This document shows, piece by piece, positions 1-9,618 of a stretch of 29,947 nucleotides of DNA. The number at the start of each line of letters is the position of its first letter. Position 1 is the stretch's first letter. This DNA is from Nemertoderma westbladi (Eukaryota; Xenacoelomorpha; Nemertodermatida; Nemertodermatidae): NCBI GenBank assembly GCA_032718475.1, contig JAUCBJ010007754.1, forward strand, positions 1 to 29,947, in the 5' to 3' direction. Under the pieces are notes generated by a model, which searched no databases, was not told the origin of the DNA, and saw only the letters and a list, made by a program, of their open reading frames with translations. Position numbers and translations under genes: made by a program.

Positions 1-2175
1 AATAAACTCAGTCAACCATGGTCAAAATGGTCTAGTGAGATTTCTCTTCTGTCAAAAATGACAATACCAAGGGTTTACCTTGGTTCATCACCTCCTGAAG
101 ACATTTTGTACTATGAGATACACAACTTCTCGGATGCTTCTAAGGTTGCCTACGGCTGTGTAAGTTATCTAAGAGTTGTATCTCCAGAGTCAGTTGATGT
201 AACTCTTCTGTTTTCTAAGAGTAGAATGGTTCCCATTAAATCTACGCAAAGCACTCCTCGTTTGGAATTGCAGGCTGCTAAATTAGCAACAGGTGTTAGC
301 ACTAATATGGTAACTGAACTTGGCCTCTCAATATCCCAAACGCATTTCTGGACAGACTCTACAGTTGTTCTATCTTATCTTCATAACACAACCACCCAGT
401 TTAAATGCTATGTGGCAAACAGGGTGGCCTCAATTCTTCGCGTTTCAGAGTTAGACCAGTGGCATCATGTTCCTGGTATATCCAATCCAGCTGATGATGT
501 GAGCCGTGGACTGTCTGCTCGTGCCCTTATTGATTCTACTCGTTGGTGGCATGGTCCAGAATTTCTCAGTGAGAGAGTTGATAACTTCCCAGAATTTGTC
601 CCTACTTCTTGCATTGAATTAGCTTCAGAGCAGGTGTATTCACTTACCGTAGCCCCAGACCCTGAGTTAAAGTTTTCAGCCGATGGCTTAACTCTCTTGC
701 TAAATCACTCATCATCATGGAATAAGTTACGAATAATCATAGCTTGGCTTATCCGTCTTTGTAATTCCTTTACCTCACCCGATTCCGTTCTATCTTTAAA
801 AGGAACTATGGTTTCTATTGAAGAGATACAACGAGCAGGTATGTGCATTGTGCGTTTTGCACAATCTCAGCTTTACCCTACAGAGCTGAAATGTCTTCGC
901 AATTCCTCACCAGTGCACATTTCCAGCCCATTGTCACGGCTTTGCCCTAAGATATTCGATGATGGCATTGTCAGACTTGGCAGTCGCATTGCATCTGCGC
1001 CAGTTTCATTTGATGCTGCCTATCCCATCATTCTTTCGAAATCACACCCCCTTGCAAAAATATTGGTTTGGAGCACTCATGTAAAATCTGGCCATTCCGG
1101 ACGTGACCAGGTCACTATCACAATTCGTCAACAATTCTGGATAATCGGACTCCAGTCATTATCCCGTTCTGTAATCAGTAAATGTTTTCTTTGTCGTAAG
1201 AAACATGCTCGTAGGATGGAACAGCTCATGGCACCACTACCTAAGTCTAGACTTACTCCATATGTTCCTCCATTTACTTATTCTGCTGTAGACATGTTTG
1301 GCCCTTTGCGAGTCAAGTATCGTAAAACTCGTAGTACTTCTACTATAAAGCGTTATGGCATTCTTTATACATGTCTAAACTCTCGTGCCATATCTTTAGA
1401 TATTGCTGCTGATGCATCAGCAGATGCCTTCATCAACTCATTCAGGCGTCATATTGCACGTCGAGGTACTCCTAAGGAGATATTGTCTGATAATGGATCC
1501 AACTTTGTTGGTGCCGACTCAGAAATGAAACAAAACATTGAACTCTGGTCCGAAAATTTCATTTCTGATTTAAAACCATTAGGAGTAACATGGCGTTATA
1601 TTCCCCCAGGGGCACCCCATATGGGTGGAGTTTATGAGAGATTGGTTAAAATGACTAAAGAAATTCTGTACGGCCTACTGCAAGGTGCCCTAGTTACAGA
1701 TGATGTACTTTTAACCACTTTAGCCGAGGCTGAATCTATTGTAAATAGTAGGCCCCTCTGTACTGTAACTGACGACCCTACTTCTGACGACGTCTTGACA
1801 CCCAATCACTTACTTATCCAACGTCCCGCCTATAACTACCCTCCCGGACCATTTGACGACAGTGACACCTACTCTCGCCGGACCTGGAGGCAGGCACAAC
1901 TTATATCGAACCACTTCTGGAACAAGTGGCTCAGGGAGTACGTCAGCACGCTCCAGATTCGCCACAAGTGGCATCGAAAACGTGGAAATCTCCAGGTCGA
2001 TGACGTTGTCCTTCTTCATGAAGATGTTCTACCTCGAAACTCATGGCGGTGGGGTAGAATCGTAAAGACATTCCCAGATAAATCCGGATTGGTTCGATCT
2101 GCCGAAGTTAAAACTCCTGTTGGTGTCTACAAAAGACCAATTAGAAAGATGTGTCTTTTGGAGGAAGCAACCTGA
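1..2175 (+). CDS. BEL/Pao retrotransposon pol, 3' part (RNase H - integrase - C-terminal domain), 5' partial
   Basis: The frame is open from base 1, so the gene enters from outside the window; the first ATG at 58 is internal. The opening residues (PWSKW..., then IPR) look like the connection between reverse transcriptase and RNase H in BEL/Pao elements. Next comes an RNase H-like region (DASKVAYG, RLELQAAKLA, FWTDSTVVLSYL, WHHVPGISNPADDVSRG). An HHCC integrase zinc finger follows (HVKSGHSG ... CFLC), then a DDE integrase core with its acidic residues in VDMFGPL, SDNGSNF and GGVYERL. The C-terminal tail (RHKWHRKRGNLQVDDVVLL, RWGRI) resembles the DUF5641 domain that ends BEL/Pao pol. No internal stop is seen over about 725 codons, so the copy is young or recently active. 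Family assignment is by motif order, not by search. Confidence 0.93.
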   Translation, partial: NKLSQPWSKWSSEISLLSKMTIPRVYLGSSPPEDILYYEIHNFSDASKVAYGCVSYLRVVSPESVDVTLLFSKSRMVPIKSTQSTPRLELQAAKLATGVSTNMVTELGLSISQTHFWTDSTVVLSYLHNTTTQFKCYVANRVASILRVSELDQWHHVPGISNPADDVSRGLSARALIDSTRWWHGPEFLSERVDNFPEFVPTSCIELASEQVYSLTVAPDPELKFSADGLTLLLNHSSSWNKLRIIIAWLIRLCNSFTSPDSVLSLKGTMVSIEEIQRAGMCIVRFAQSQLYPTELKCLRNSSPVHISSPLSRLCPKIFDDGIVRLGSRIASAPVSFDAAYPIILSKSHPLAKILVWSTHVKSGHSGRDQVTITIRQQFWIIGLQSLSRSVISKCFLCRKKHARRMEQLMAPLPKSRLTPYVPPFTYSAVDMFGPLRVKYRKTRSTSTIKRYGILYTCLNSRAISLDIAADASADAFINSFRRHIARRGTPKEILSDNGSNFVGADSEMKQNIELWSENFISDLKPLGVTWRYIPPGAPHMGGVYERLVKMTKEILYGLLQGALVTDDVLLTTLAEAESIVNSRPLCTVTDDPTSDDVLTPNHLLIQRPAYNYPPGPFDDSDTYSRRTWRQAQLISNHFWNKWLREYVSTLQIRHKWHRKRGNLQVDDVVLLHEDVLPRNSWRWGRIVKTFPDKSGLVRSAEVKTPVGVYKRPIRKMCLLEEAT

Positions 2176-3163
2176 CTCCAGCACCTCTTTAGTACCTCTC
2201 ATCCATGACATATTTTACCTAAATTCTTTCTACATATATTGTGGACCCACATATTTTGGAGATTTTTAGTTAAATTCGTTTCGATTTATTTCAAGTTACC
2301 GCTATAACTTCTATGTAACTTCTATATAACTTAATTATATTGTCTTATGAACTGTATGCCGTATTACCGTACATAACATACATACCTATTATGTAAATTA
2401 ACGAAGTTAACGTCCTATTGTACTTGTACTTCGCATATATGTAGTACAGTACATATATGCACAAACTCACGTGGTTGTGTCTACTACATAGTTTTTAGTT
2501 GTTAAAGTTTCAAATTTATTTTGGAGGTGTATTACATATCATATACATTGCATTGCTTATCTATAAAATATCTCAAATCTCATACCGGTATATATATTTA
2601 GTGCAGTGTGTAAACTCATTTTTCTCTTGTATAATTCATTCATATACTTCTGTAATTTCATAACTTCTAACAAATCCTTTCTTTCATTATCGCCTCGTGG
2701 ATCAAGTTCATTGATCAAAATAATAAATAAATAAAAATAAAAATTTGAGACAATTATAATAATATATACATATTTACTTAAATGTATATATATATATGAC
2801 TATATATAATCTAAAAAATAATCATCAATAATAAATAATCCCTTAATAACATAATCATAGCGTACTGTACAGTATGTGTACCCTGGTAAAAGAGGGATTC
2901 CACAACATCACTCATATAACCTATTCCCCGTCTTACTAATATAATCATCTTGTACAGTAAGTGTACCCAGGTAAAAGCGGGATTCCACAAAATCAACCAT
3001 TTAATGATCCCCTATGTCCCACTAACAACATCTGTACTGTATAGTGGTCCCAGGTTAAAGCGGGATTCCACGCATTCATACATTTAACCCCCCCTCTGGA
3101 CATATAAATAATCTCAATTAATTATAAATTTTATATTGACAAATTATTGCTGTTGTTGCAATA
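2176..3163 (+). other. BEL/Pao 3' noncoding segment
   Basis: About 1 kb lies between the pol stop and the polypurine tract, with no ORF worth reporting. It is AT-rich and contains a perfect 11-bp stem with a 6-base loop at 2433-2460 (GCATATATGTA arms) and a three-copy repeat described separately. A noncoding stretch this long after pol could be an untranslated tail or a decayed third ORF; no env-like reading frame is visible. Confidence 0.6.
2832..3100 (+). repeat. Three degenerate tandem copies, about 82-90 bp, in the BEL 3' noncoding segment
   Basis: Each copy contains a GTACAGTA/GTACTGTA block, then 'gtaccc(t/a)gg', then 'aaagcgggattccac' (agaggg in copy 1), then a T/C-rich spacer. Cores are near 2862-2913, 2951-2999 and 3033-3083. 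Copy spacing is about 90 then 82 bp. Confidence 0.75.
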
Positions 3164-3175
3164 ATTTGGGGGGAC
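3164..3175 (+). promoter_or_regulatory. Polypurine tract of the BEL/Pao element
   Basis: The run 'ttggggggac' lies immediately before TGTCACGG, the probable LTR start. This is the usual placement for the plus-strand primer of an LTR retrotransposon. Confidence 0.65.
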
Positions 3176-3538
3176 TGTCACGGCTTTCGGCGTCCTTACC
3201 CCCTCAAAAAACGTAAAAAATATCTTATATATTTCATTCATTATCATTATCTTCATTAACATTCAAATTTCCCGCCAACACTAATAATCTGATACATTCT
3301 TCACTCTGTCACCTATAAATACTGGACGTACTGCTATTTCATTCATTCATTCTGATGAATAGAATCACACGGACATCAGACTTTCTGCTCTGTGTCCACC
3401 AGCTACTGACTGCATCTGTCAGTAGCTACTTTATCCTTTATCTGTTTCTAGCAGTCTCTTAGACACCCGTCTATGCGGCTGTATAAACGCCAGTATTTCT
3501 TTTGAACTGTGCGTGTGCGTTCCATTTTCATCACTACA
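3176..3538 (+). mobile_element. 3' LTR of the BEL/Pao element
   Basis: It begins TGTCACGG directly after the polypurine tract and can end at ...CACTACA (3538), giving TG...CA ends and about 363 bp. A TATA box (TATAAA, 3314-3319) lies in mid-LTR as expected for the U3/R promoter. Downstream of it, 3401-3427 forms a perfect 10-bp stem with a 7-base loop (AGCTACTGAC / GTCAGTAGCT). The 5' LTR is outside the window, so the exact right end (3538 or a few bases later) and the target-site duplication cannot be checked. Confidence 0.7.
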
Positions 3539-3827
3539 CTGCATGATTATTGTCATCCCTTTTTGGCTCATATCGCATTTAGTGACATGCCTGATTTAGG
3601 AAATAAATAAGCGGAAGGTTTTATAGTAAAGAATATTTATTTTAGAGGCCATTGGCAATTAACGTTTACATGCTCAGGTGATGAAATTACGCCAAGCGCG
3701 CCAGCACGGTAGAATACGGGCTGACAGGCGTTAGTATTACAGCCGCCAAATGAAGGTTTTACCGGCAAAGCCTCATAAAATAACCAAAAGCGACCCAAAC
3801 CGCTTTCCCACTGTTTAGCCGGGACAA
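3539..3827. other. Unassigned spacer after the LTR
   Basis: No gene is recognised. A short minus-strand frame (3637-3840) overlaps the next LINE fragment and has no motif I can name. The GC content of 3660-3820 is higher than its surroundings, so this may be part of another element. Confidence 0.4.
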
Positions 3828-4700
3828 GATGATCTAGCAAATGTCATGGGTGACAGGGTGTTGTTGCGTCGCAATTTTATCGACAAGCCGGCACAGCATT
3901 CTTAATATATATGTAATACATATATAATGCAGCTTCAATGCAGCATGCCGATCGTAGTAGTAGTAATTCATTATGCCAAGTACAATGCACACATCTCCAA
4001 CCAGACACTATAAAACATTGGACGTGTCTCATTGGTTCCCCCAAGCTTGACACTAGAACAAAGCCGCCTCCGCTTTGAAGGACATTGCTTTCGCCGTGAG
4101 GACCAGCCAGTGCATAATCTTGTGCTTTGGATGCCTCATGGAGTGAATATGCATAGTGGACAGCCCATGACTTTCTTGAGACGCATCTTGAAGGACACTG
4201 GCTTTGAAGATGCGGATGATCTAGCAAAAATGTCATGGGTGATTGGGAGTTGTGGCGGCGCAATTTTGACGACAAGCCGGCCCAGCATTCTTAATATATA
4301 TTATGTAATATATATATAATGCAGCTGCAATGCAGCATGCCTATCGTAGTAGTAGTAGTTCACTGTGTGAAGTACAATGCACACATCTCCAACCAGACAC
4401 TATAAAACATTGGAGGTGCCTCTCATTGGTTTCCCCAAGCTTGACACTAGAACAAAGCCGCCTCCGCTTTGCAGGACATTGCTTTCGCCGCGAGGACCAG
4501 CCAGTGCATAATCTTGTGTTTTGAAGGCCTCATTGGGTGAATAAGCATGGTGGACAGCCCATGACTTTCTTGAGACGCATCTTGAAGGACATTGGCTTTG
4601 AAGATGATCTAGCAAATATCATGGGTGATAGGGAGTTGTGGCGGCACAATTTTGTCGACAATCCGCCGGAGGACAGAGCTTTCTTAAAAATGCAGCTCCA
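3828..4700 (+). pseudogene. Tandemly repeated 3' end of a non-LTR retrotransposon (three copies, about 388 bp apart)
   Basis: The marker 'gatgatctagcaaa' occurs at 3828, 4215 and 4603, so two full units and flanking partial units lie head to tail. Translated pieces read RLRFEGHCFRREDQPVHN, PMTFLRRILKDTGFED and DRELWRHNFVD. This matches the basic tail that follows the reverse transcriptase domain in RTE/jockey-like LINEs of aquatic invertebrates (R-LRxxGHxxRR ... RGRP ... D ... R..W). Copies differ by indels: the middle one carries an extra 'gcg' before GATGAT and a frameshift after it. Each copy ends in an AT-rich 'taatatatat' stretch and a CGTAGTAGTAG block. The endonuclease and RT parts are absent. 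A fourth copy lies on the minus strand at 26430-26620. Confidence 0.75.
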
Positions 4701-4857
4701 ATGCAGCATGCCGATCCTAGAAGTAGTAGTTCGGTACCAGAACAAAGAAAAGGTGTATTCAATTGTCATACCAGATAGTAATGATAGTGGGGAAGATGGA
4801 TCTGATACTATTTTACCAAATATTATTGCTACCATTAATGCTCATTGTTGTTCCTGA
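4700..4857 (+). other. Open acidic frame continuing from the third LINE-tail copy
   Basis: The frame that starts in the LINE tail (ATG 4537) runs on without a stop to 4857 and encodes YSIVIPDSNDSGEDGSDTI near its end. The acidic SNDSGEDGSD stretch is unlike the LINE tail. It loosely recalls the acidic N-termini of piggyBac-like transposases, but nothing else supports that. It may be chance. Confidence 0.25.
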
Positions 4858-6066
4858 ACAACATTCATTAAAAATATTCAAATAATAAAAAAAAAAAATT
4901 TTTTGGCATTAATGTGTTCTTTTAGACTGTTTTTAGTTTATCTAACCTAAAAAAAAAAATTTTAAACCAGTAAAAATAATTCGAGCAGCAAAGGGTTAAG
5001 ACATTATTTGAATAATAAGTACAGGTAGTACTGTATATGGCGTGATTAATACTAGTATCTGGCGTGATTATGGCTACCTTTTTCATTACAACAATAATTA
5101 TTTATTACATGGAAAAAAATGTTGAAAATGTTTTCACTATTCTCGAGGCATTTTATTTACCGAGCGCTACCGAGGTTAATAAAGGGTCGAGAAAATAATG
5201 AAAAAAATATTCTAATTTTTTCCCATGAAATAAGCAATTTTATTCTTAAAAGTTCTATTCAATTCTCAAAAGATAGAGCGATATAGTGTTACAAAATAAA
5301 CTGAACTGTATTTTGCATTTTACTATATTGCTTGATTCAAATTATTGCAAAATGAAAACCTTTTACAAAATGAAAAATAAACATGTGCGAAATTAAGAAG
5401 AGTCGGGGGAGCAAGTGTCCAACTTGATCGGGACGGAACTGTCCAGAGGGGGGGGGGGGGGGGGGGGGGACCGGACATCGGAGCCTGTCTCTATCTGCCA
5501 ACATGCTGCGGGCTTTACACTCAGCCTCTATTCACTGGCTGTGATTGACAAGTCAACGTGCCTCAGGAGTTCCTTTCATGAATGCCGCAGTTTATATTTG
5601 GCCATTTTGGACATTTTGGCCGCCAAAATGACCAAGTTAATACTTATTGGGATTGGAACTGTACATGAAAGGCAATATTATCAAAGGCTATATTCTAGAA
5701 TATTAATTCGCTTTTTTTTCCGATAATAAGTAATAAAATATATATAAAATAATAATAAAATATCATAAAAAATATTAAACCATCAATAATAATTAATAAG
5801 ATTAACTAAATTAATTAAAAGCTTGAAATTAATATTCTAGATAATAAAATCATCAGAACTATAACGATTTACGTCTGAAATTGCGTGCTCTTGAATTCTA
5901 TCTGAACATTTTTTTGGGGGAATTGAAAATGGCTTTCATATTAGATTCGGAATATCAAGTATATTTAAAAAAAATAAAATAAAATGGACACGTTTTAATA
6001 GTTGTAAACTGTTAAAACCATGTAAACTGTAGCGAAATAATAAAAAAAACAAAAATTCTGCGGTAA
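4858..6066. other. AT-rich spacer with a G22 homopolymer
   Basis: No gene is supported. It holds A/T homopolymers near 4888 and 4949, and an uninterrupted run of 22 G at 5448-5469, which produces a spurious poly-Gly frame. The 5700-5860 stretch is almost pure A/T. Confidence 0.6.
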
Positions 6067-6306
6067 GCATTCGTAAAACATTCGTAACGCATTCGTATAG
6101 CGTGGGAAACATTCGTATACGGGGCGCATCCGTATAGTGTGCGGGAAACATTCGTATATAACACGCGGGACGCATTCGTATAATGTGCGGGATTCGAATA
6201 AGGTTCGTATTAGATTCGATATGCGAATAAAGGATGCGTATTTGGTTCGGTTTTCGCATTCGTATCGGTTCATCTATGTAACATTTCAGAATGCGATACG
6301 AATGCG
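6067..6306 (+). repeat. CATTCGTA-type clustered short repeat with terminal inverted copy
   Basis: The motif (G/A)CATTCGTA recurs at irregular 10-25 bp spacing (near 6067, 6078, 6088, 6108, 6148, 6170), with degenerate forms CATCCGTA and GATTCGAA between and after. At the end, CGCATTCGTATCG (6255-6267) has a perfect inverted copy at 6294-6306. The minus-strand frames over this stretch (IRMFP..., YECFP...) are products of the repeat. Confidence 0.65.
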
Positions 6307-7160
6307 GATTATTTACTGCGAAGATATTTAACGAGTAGTTGTATCATGATCAACGACCTTGAAAACCATTATTACCCAAACAAAGGCATAATTTAACCGT
6401 ATGAAATTTTTGCTACTTCTAATTTTCATCCTGGGGTATCAGAAAGGCTCAAAAAATGACGTTTGACTTACCAGATATATTTTTTGTTTCATTATGTCAA
6501 CTTATCAGCGTTCTGGTGAATTACTCGTAACGCTGCAAAGTACTACTTTGCAGCATTGCGGCCTATAGGACGGGACGCTTCAAAGTAATCAATGACATAG
6601 TTTTCAGCGTTAAAGACCTTTATTTATATAAACCTCCCTCGCTGCGCTCGCTTTGTACATAAATAAATTTGGGTCGTAAAGCTGCAAAGTGCTACTTTAT
6701 TGCACACAATGATGTAAATAGTTATAACAAGTTTAATCGTGATCAGTGACCTCGAAAACCCATACACCTTCGGAATTATCAAAGCAAACACATTTTTTTT
6801 GTGTTCTAACTAATAGATAGGGTTTATATCTGAGATAGTCTGTTTTGGCAAGTAAGAATGAATGCCTAGAACTTCCGGATAAACAAAAAATGTATACATG
6901 CCAAAACAGATTATATCTGAGATAGACGGTTTTGGCATACAGTGCAAATGTCTATGAAAACATAAAAGCAAATACGCTCTATCTCACATTGCAGCATTGT
7001 ACTATTATTATTATTATTATTTAACAGTTAAATATTAATTAAAATAAAGACACCGGAGAAAAACAAACCAGGTACACTTATGAAAACGAATAAAGAAAAC
7101 AAATACGGTAAACCAGGTACACTTACGGTAGGTTATATAGAGCATACAAATTTGCAACAG
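6307..7160. repeat. Spacer with hairpin and MITE-like fragments
   Basis: No gene. GCTGCAAAG / CTTTGCAGC forms a 9-bp stem with a 5-base loop at 6532-6554, and a decayed relative is at 6681-6704. Two direct copies of 'ttatatctgagatag..(t/g)gttttggca' lie at 6824-6850 and 6911-6937, and the end of the first is inverted at 6899-6910 (12/12). An (ATT)n run lies near 7002-7020. Confidence 0.55.
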
Positions 7161-7320
7161 TTTAAAATAAATCTAAAATAGTTCAAAATATCTACAAAGT
7201 TTTAAAATAGTTTAAAATAAATCTAAAATAGTTCAAAATATCTACAAAGTTTTAAAATAGTTTAAAATAAATCTAAAATAGTTCAAAATATCTAAAAATT
7301 TATAAAATAGTTTACAATAA
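7161..7320 (+). repeat. 50-bp tandem repeat, three copies, built of 10-bp-phased A-tracts
   Basis: Copies start at 7161, 7211 and 7261. Within each 50-bp unit, five decamers each carry an A-rich run of 3-4 at about the same place (TTTAAAATAA, ATCTAAAATA, GTTCAAAATA, TCTACAAAGT, TTTAAAATAG). The third copy is more diverged at its end. Confidence 0.85.
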
Positions 7321-8399
7321 AAATAACGTATTAGCAGATAAAATTCGACATTTAGTACATAAACCCACTTAAAAAAAAACATGAAGGACAGACAACATTA
7401 CAATAACTGGTTATATTATTATTAAAACATTTTTATCACATAGCTCGGTTAAAATAACAAAAAGAAAGTAGATTCAGGCCTTTAACTTTACAATGAGTTA
7501 ACAATATCAGCAGGGAGCCTGTACGTAAATAGGTCTGTAAATAGGTCGTAATAAGGTCTGTACGCAAATATATTTTTACACATTAACAGTCGAGACTGCC
7601 GGTGGTGCAACTTGCGGTCATGTCCTCTCAACCCAGCCCTAGGAGCCAAGCTGAAGAAGTCAGAAGTATTTAAGTCAATATCGTGATGATATATAGCAAA
7701 GGTCATCTTCAGGTCATAGATTATTCGTCGGACTTCTAATGGTTGCAACTACTGTAGGTCAGTAAGGCGATCTAAATAACTTAACGAACAATCTAAATTA
7801 CAACGTTTAAAAAGGCGGCGTGTAAAATATCGCTGGACACGCTCAATTAAATCTATACTTCCTAAATGATGGAGACCACACTGATGTACAGTATTCTAAC
7901 AAGGGTCGCACATAAGATTTGTAAGCTATAATTAATGCACTACGGTTGTTGGTGTGAAAGCACTTAAATATAAGGTTGATCATTTCTAAAGCCTTTGCAG
8001 ATTGTTCACGACAATTGGTATCAAAAATAAGTTTACTGCACTATGTACAGTAGATCGAAGTTTCAGTTAAAAATATGCTGTTCAAAGAATTCTATGACTA
8101 TATCTTACCTAATGACATCATTTCACAGGATTTCCACCAATCGGGAATCAAATGACAGGCCTGGAATGTATTTTGCTTTTTCTCAAAACTATGTAAAAAT
8201 GAGATAAGACGGTTTGGGCATTTAAGGGCCGGAAGGCCGCCAGGCATAAGACAGTATCAGAATATAGCTCTATAGCTGTAGCAAATTATTCTAGCTACAA
8301 CTTTTCAGTGAATAATTCTTAAATTTAATACATATTATATTATAATTGTTAAATTTTAATTGGAGAATATTGACATTAGTCGGATATACTTGATACTCC
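7321..8399. other. Spacer without a supported gene
   Basis: The minus-strand frame 7488-7748 has no recognised motif. At 7746-7775 is 'ctactgtaggtcagtaaggcga', shared with 21714-21735. At 8199-8220 is a third relative of the 'gagata(a)gacggttt(t/g)ggca' block seen at 6911-6937. Both are likely remnants of dispersed elements. Confidence 0.45.
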
Positions 8400-8464
8400 T
8401 ATAGTTGATACTTTGGTTAGAATCCAGGCACCAGGCTGGAATTCCGACAGGAAACAAGCAAGCC

Positions 8465-9600
8465 ATGATGTCCAATTCACAGCCCCAACCTAAGCGGCTG
8501 TCTATAGATCAGACTACGGCATCATCTGTCAATAATCGCAATTCGATGGGTAGTACCGGCGACGTCAAAACCAGTAGGAAATCGAAGAAAGAGGCAAAAG
8601 GAATCACAAAGTCGCTACCACCAAGTCCAAAGAAATGGGTTAAGACTTCCGTGGCATGTTCCCTTTGTGCTACAGTCTGGACTGAAATAGAGGTCACAAT
8701 GGAAGTCTCTCGACGAGACAACTTCGCATCAAACCGGTTTTCATGTGGATTCTGCGCAGCCAGCCGTATTACGAAGTTGGAAGACGTTATATACCAACTA
8801 AAGGAGGAATTGTCAGAGTCAACTAAATCCATGGTGGTTGAGGAAATTCGATGTCATACGCATACAGACATTGAAGAAGACTTCAATCTGGTTTTGGAAC
8901 ATGATCTTTCAACTTTACGCTGCGAACTGGAGGTCCGAATCCAAGACGTTGAATCCTCGCAAGCAGAAGCTCAAACCAAACTTGAGAACCAGGAATTACG
9001 CATACCACTAGTTGAAGGACAGGATGTTGATGAGGAAAGCGGGGAATCATGGGTTAACGTTGTCCGACGTAACACAAAGAACCTAAAAGATCTCCATCAG
9101 AAAGTGAATACCAGTACCAACGCCAGTAAACCGAATACTAATATGATCGATATCGAAAAAGCGATTTGTATGAATGACCAGCGCAAGTGCAACGTCGTGT
9201 TAAGGCATATTCCGGGCGATAAGGGCGCGATTAACACCAGTCAACAGCGGACCGATGATGGGAAGTTTCTCCGGGATGCTCTGCATGAGAAGCTTTCCAT
9301 ATACTAACTCTATTCGGCTGGGTAAACCACGAGAAGATGGTTCTCCACGTCCTCTACTACTAACATTTAATACCCACAAAGAAGCCCTCAAAGTTCTTTC
9401 CCGTAAAACCTTTGTAGTCGGAGATACACAGCTATTTTGATAGAGATCTGTCTGCGTACGAACGGGAGATGGAATTTAAGGCGCGTGTCAAACGACGAAG
9501 CCAGCGCAATTCGGGAGAAAAACGTGATCCACCGATCCACACACGCGTTAACCCGGAAATAATTGAAATCCCGATAGATTTATCCGAAAAAGTAGACTGA
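8465..9600 (+). pseudogene. LINE ORF1, broken by two frameshifts
   Basis: The first true ATG is at 8465 (MMSNSQPQPK); the frame is open further upstream only from a TTG. Residues just after KKWVKTSVA form a C-x2-C ... C-x2-C zinc-binding pattern (CSLC, CGFC) like the PHD-type fingers of some CR1 ORF1 proteins. It is followed by a long acidic, heptad-like stretch that should form a coiled coil. The frame stops at 9307 after HEKLSIY, but homologous-looking sequence (RLGKPREDGSPRPLLLTF) continues in another frame to about 9437, and then in a third frame (RDLSAYEREMEFKARV ...) to a TGA at 9598-9600. Two indels, near 9290-9300 and near 9437, would explain this. The middle part resembles the RNA-binding fold region of LINE ORF1 proteins. 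Confidence 0.7.
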
Positions 9601-9618
9601 CTATATTCCAATAACGCC

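Noticed and set aside
5415-5726. 103-codon ORF with a poly-Gly run
   Set aside because: It depends on a 22-base G homopolymer and has no domain or coding signature.
5936-6331. Small ORFs rich in YECFP/IRMRP on the minus strand and the plus-strand frame at 6137-6331
   Set aside because: They are translations of the CATTCGTA repeat cluster.
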